From NCBI GenBank assembly GCA_047629355.1, contig JBLHWU010000235.1, positions 1 through 9,277 on the forward strand: 9,277 nt of DNA, written 5' to 3'. The notes below the pieces were generated by a model. That model ran no database searches and was not told the DNA's origin. It saw only the letters and a program-made list of their open reading frames with translations. Positions within the stretch are counted from its first letter, which is position 1; each line of letters begins with the position of its first letter. Both the position numbers and the translations under genes were made by a program. This DNA is from CAYUNA01 sp047629355 (lineage in GTDB: Bacteria > Bacteroidota > Bacteroidia > Chitinophagales > Saprospiraceae). This document shows, in pieces, positions 8,443 through 9,277 of the stretch.

Positions 8443-8467
8443 TAATATCTTTATTAGCCTCTTCCCT

Positions 8468-8500
8468 TAAGACGAGAAAATTTAGATTTGTCTCGTTCTT
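8468..8500. repeat. Small imperfect hairpin
   Basis: AAGACGAGA (8469-8477) can pair with TCTCGTTCTT (8491-8500) with a single-base bulge and an AT-rich 13-nt loop. No gene ends here, so its role is unknown. It may belong to the same repeat unit as the adjacent GC-rich palindrome. Confidence 0.35.
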
Positions 8501-8620
8501 TGAATAGGGATGGTTATTTTTTTTGACCAAGAAGTCGCTACCACAATTGAATTCAGTAATACGTGGTAATTAATTTGGTACTGAAAACTCAATAGATTTT
8601 TCAGATTGATTGTGACTAAA

Positions 8621-8675
8621 GGGAGTTTGAGGGATAAAAGTGGTTTGCGAAACCGTTTTTATCCTTCAAAACCCC
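8621..8675. repeat. Long imperfect hairpin inside the inverted-repeat element
   Basis: The 26-nt arms 8621-8646 and 8650-8675 flank a GCG loop. The tip GGTTT/AAACC and the block GATAAAA/TTTTATC pair perfectly and are joined by two G-U pairs. Outward of these lie a further mostly paired block, two mismatches and three G-C pairs at the base. Pairing of this length is unlikely by chance and suggests a structure maintained in DNA or RNA. Confidence 0.7.
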
Positions 8676-8678
8676 ACT

Positions 8679-8699
8679 CGCGCTGCCGCAGGCAGCGCG
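8679..8699. repeat. REP-like GC-rich palindrome, copy 2
   Basis: Perfect 9-bp arms CGCGCTGCC and GGCAGCGCG flank a GCA loop. It is a near copy, in inverted orientation, of the palindrome at 8422-8442. It sits 3 nt beyond the long hairpin, inside the inverted-repeat element. Confidence 0.7.
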
Positions 8700-9008
8700 C
8701 ATTGTATTTTTTGAAGCTCGAAAATCTTGCGATTTTCTCGCTGCTTAATTTTTTAGCAACCTCTTGTTACCATTTACTACTTCATGCTGAGTTAAACTTG
8801 GTCATTTTCATGAAAAATCGACCATTTTTAAAATCTGTTGAGTTTTCAGTACGGTAATATTTTTAGACAAGATTTTTTCGATAATTTTCTTTTAGAATTC
8901 TTGAATAGTCTGTGTTATTGAAGAATTTTTAAAGGGAAAATAGCGAAAAAAAATGTTAATAAAATTACCGAATTAATTGCTACGCATTCCTTAAAAGTTC
9001 ACGTTTCT

Positions 9009-9016
9009 TAATTTTG
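9009..9016 (+). promoter_or_regulatory. Possible Bacteroidota -7 box for the pnuC-like gene
   Basis: TAATTTTG matches the TAnnTTTG consensus and lies about 124 nt upstream of the ATG at 9140. The nearest upstream TTG (8977-8979) is too far away for a normal -33 element, so support is weak. Confidence 0.2.
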
Positions 9017-9139
9017 GCAGAAATTTAGTGAATCTTTTAGAAAGAAGATGCCATTTTCTGAAATTTGGTTGTTTCTTGCGGCTTTTTGATAAAAAGAGAG
9101 GCGGAGGAAAAGGTTTAAAACCAAGCAAACTATTAAAAA

Positions 9140-9277
9140 ATGGATATTATTATTATTATTGAGCAATTTTGGGCGCAGACATGGATAGAGTGGACGATTT
9201 TGGTTACGTCTATTTTCTACATTGTTTTAGCTGCTCGCGAAAATATTTGGTGTTGGTTCTTTGGGATTATCAGTTGT
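9140..9277 (+). CDS. pnuC: PnuC-family nicotinamide riboside transporter (N-terminal 46 codons, partial)
   Basis: The frame opens at ATG 9140, just after an in-frame TAA at 9134-9136, and runs to the window edge without a stop, giving 46 residues. After a short N-terminal helix (MDIIIIIEQFWAQTW) comes a membrane segment (about 17-33, EWTILVTSIFYIVLAAR) followed by ENIWCWFFGIISC. That LAARENIWCW-FGII pattern is characteristic of the first part of PnuC proteins, inner-membrane facilitators of nicotinamide riboside uptake for NAD synthesis. Family members are usually around 200 residues, so roughly three quarters is missing. Some Bacteroidota homologues (PnuT) carry thiamine instead; no TPP riboswitch signature was seen upstream, which mildly favours the nicotinamide substrate. 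A GGAGG at 9103-9107 lies 32 nt before the start, too far to act as a normal ribosome binding site. Confidence 0.82.
   Translation, partial: MDIIIIIEQFWAQTWIEWTILVTSIFYIVLAARENIWCWFFGIISC

Larger units (their letters stand above)
8578..8852. mobile_element. MITE-like or structured-RNA element, 275 bp with 23-bp terminal inverted repeats
   Basis: The ends at 8578-8600 and 8830-8852 are inverted repeats matching at 22 of 23 positions, beginning GTACTGAAAACTC. The one difference would be a G-U pair in RNA. The interior carries no plausible gene but is dense in hairpins: a 26-bp-arm imperfect stem (8621-8675), a perfect 9-bp GC-rich palindrome (8679-8699), a 7-bp stem (8720-8737) and a bulged 10-bp stem (8799-8824). 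A TA dinucleotide sits at both outer ends (8579-8580 and 8850-8851), as would be left by TA-targeting IS630/Tc1-type transposition. Non-autonomous MITEs fit the size, terminal repeats and lack of a transposase. A structured non-coding RNA is the main alternative. Mobility has not been shown, since only one complete copy is in the window. Confidence 0.55.
8350..9139. other. Gene-free divergent intergenic region of about 790 bp
   Basis: No convincing coding sequence is visible on either strand between the divergent TPR lipoprotein and pnuC-like genes. The left part (8422-8442) holds a GC-rich palindrome and a smaller hairpin at 8468-8500. The middle (8578-8852) is an inverted-repeat-bounded, hairpin-rich element. 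The right part (8853-9139) is AT-rich and should include the promoter of the pnuC-like gene. No tRNA, CRISPR array or known riboswitch signature was recognised. Confidence 0.75.

Noticed and set aside
8578..8852. Retron msr-msd-like non-coding RNA (flanking inverted repeats plus a long hairpin)
   Set aside because: No reverse transcriptase is present. The next gene downstream is a pnuC-like transporter, and the 23-bp terminal repeats are longer than usual retron a1/a2 repeats.
8606..8857. An 83-codon open frame on the plus strand across the inverted-repeat element
   Set aside because: It runs straight through the hairpins, the GC-rich palindrome and the right terminal repeat. Its translation shows no recognisable domain, and its limits match those of the repeat element.
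8853..9139. A TPP or other vitamin riboswitch upstream of the pnuC-like gene
   Set aside because: The conserved CTGAGA and the downstream TPP-box sequences were not found, and no other riboswitch core was recognised by eye.

Overview
The window looks like chromosomal DNA from a Bacteroidota bacterium, most likely of the Saprospiria/Lewinella type. That placement is inferred from protein style and not from a marker gene. The clues are a giant Cys-rich secreted protein built of GCDS-type repeats, a TPR lipoprotein with a Bacteroidota-type C-terminal tail, AT-rich intergenic DNA, and no Shine-Dalgarno motif at the usual distance before any start.

Layout from left to right. (1) Positions 1-4257, minus strand: the first 1419 codons of a very large secreted, modular surface protein. 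It is open to the window edge, so its C-terminus is missing. Its distal part is a strictly periodic array of 52- and 56-residue GCDS repeats. (2) 4258-4541: a divergent intergenic region. (3) 4542-6848, plus strand: a complete 768-aa acyl-CoA oxidase/dehydrogenase with a TerB-like N-terminal extension. (4) 6849-6924: a short convergent spacer made of CAATGAG repeats that can form a hairpin. (5) 6925-8349, minus strand: a complete 474-aa TPR lipoprotein. (6) 8350-9139: about 790 bases with no convincing gene. It holds two GC-rich REP-like palindromes and a 275-bp element bounded by 23-bp inverted repeats and packed with hairpins. (7) 9140-9277, plus strand: the first 46 codons of a PnuC-family transporter, cut by the window edge.

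The genes do not form an operon: every neighbouring pair is divergent or convergent, and no shared pathway is apparent. They cover a surface or secreted adhesin-like protein, fatty acyl-CoA oxidation, an envelope lipoprotein and vitamin B3-type nucleoside uptake. The least ordinary parts are the 275-bp inverted-repeat element at 8578-8852, a candidate MITE or structured RNA, and the exact 324-nt super-period of the repeat array at 1-1437.
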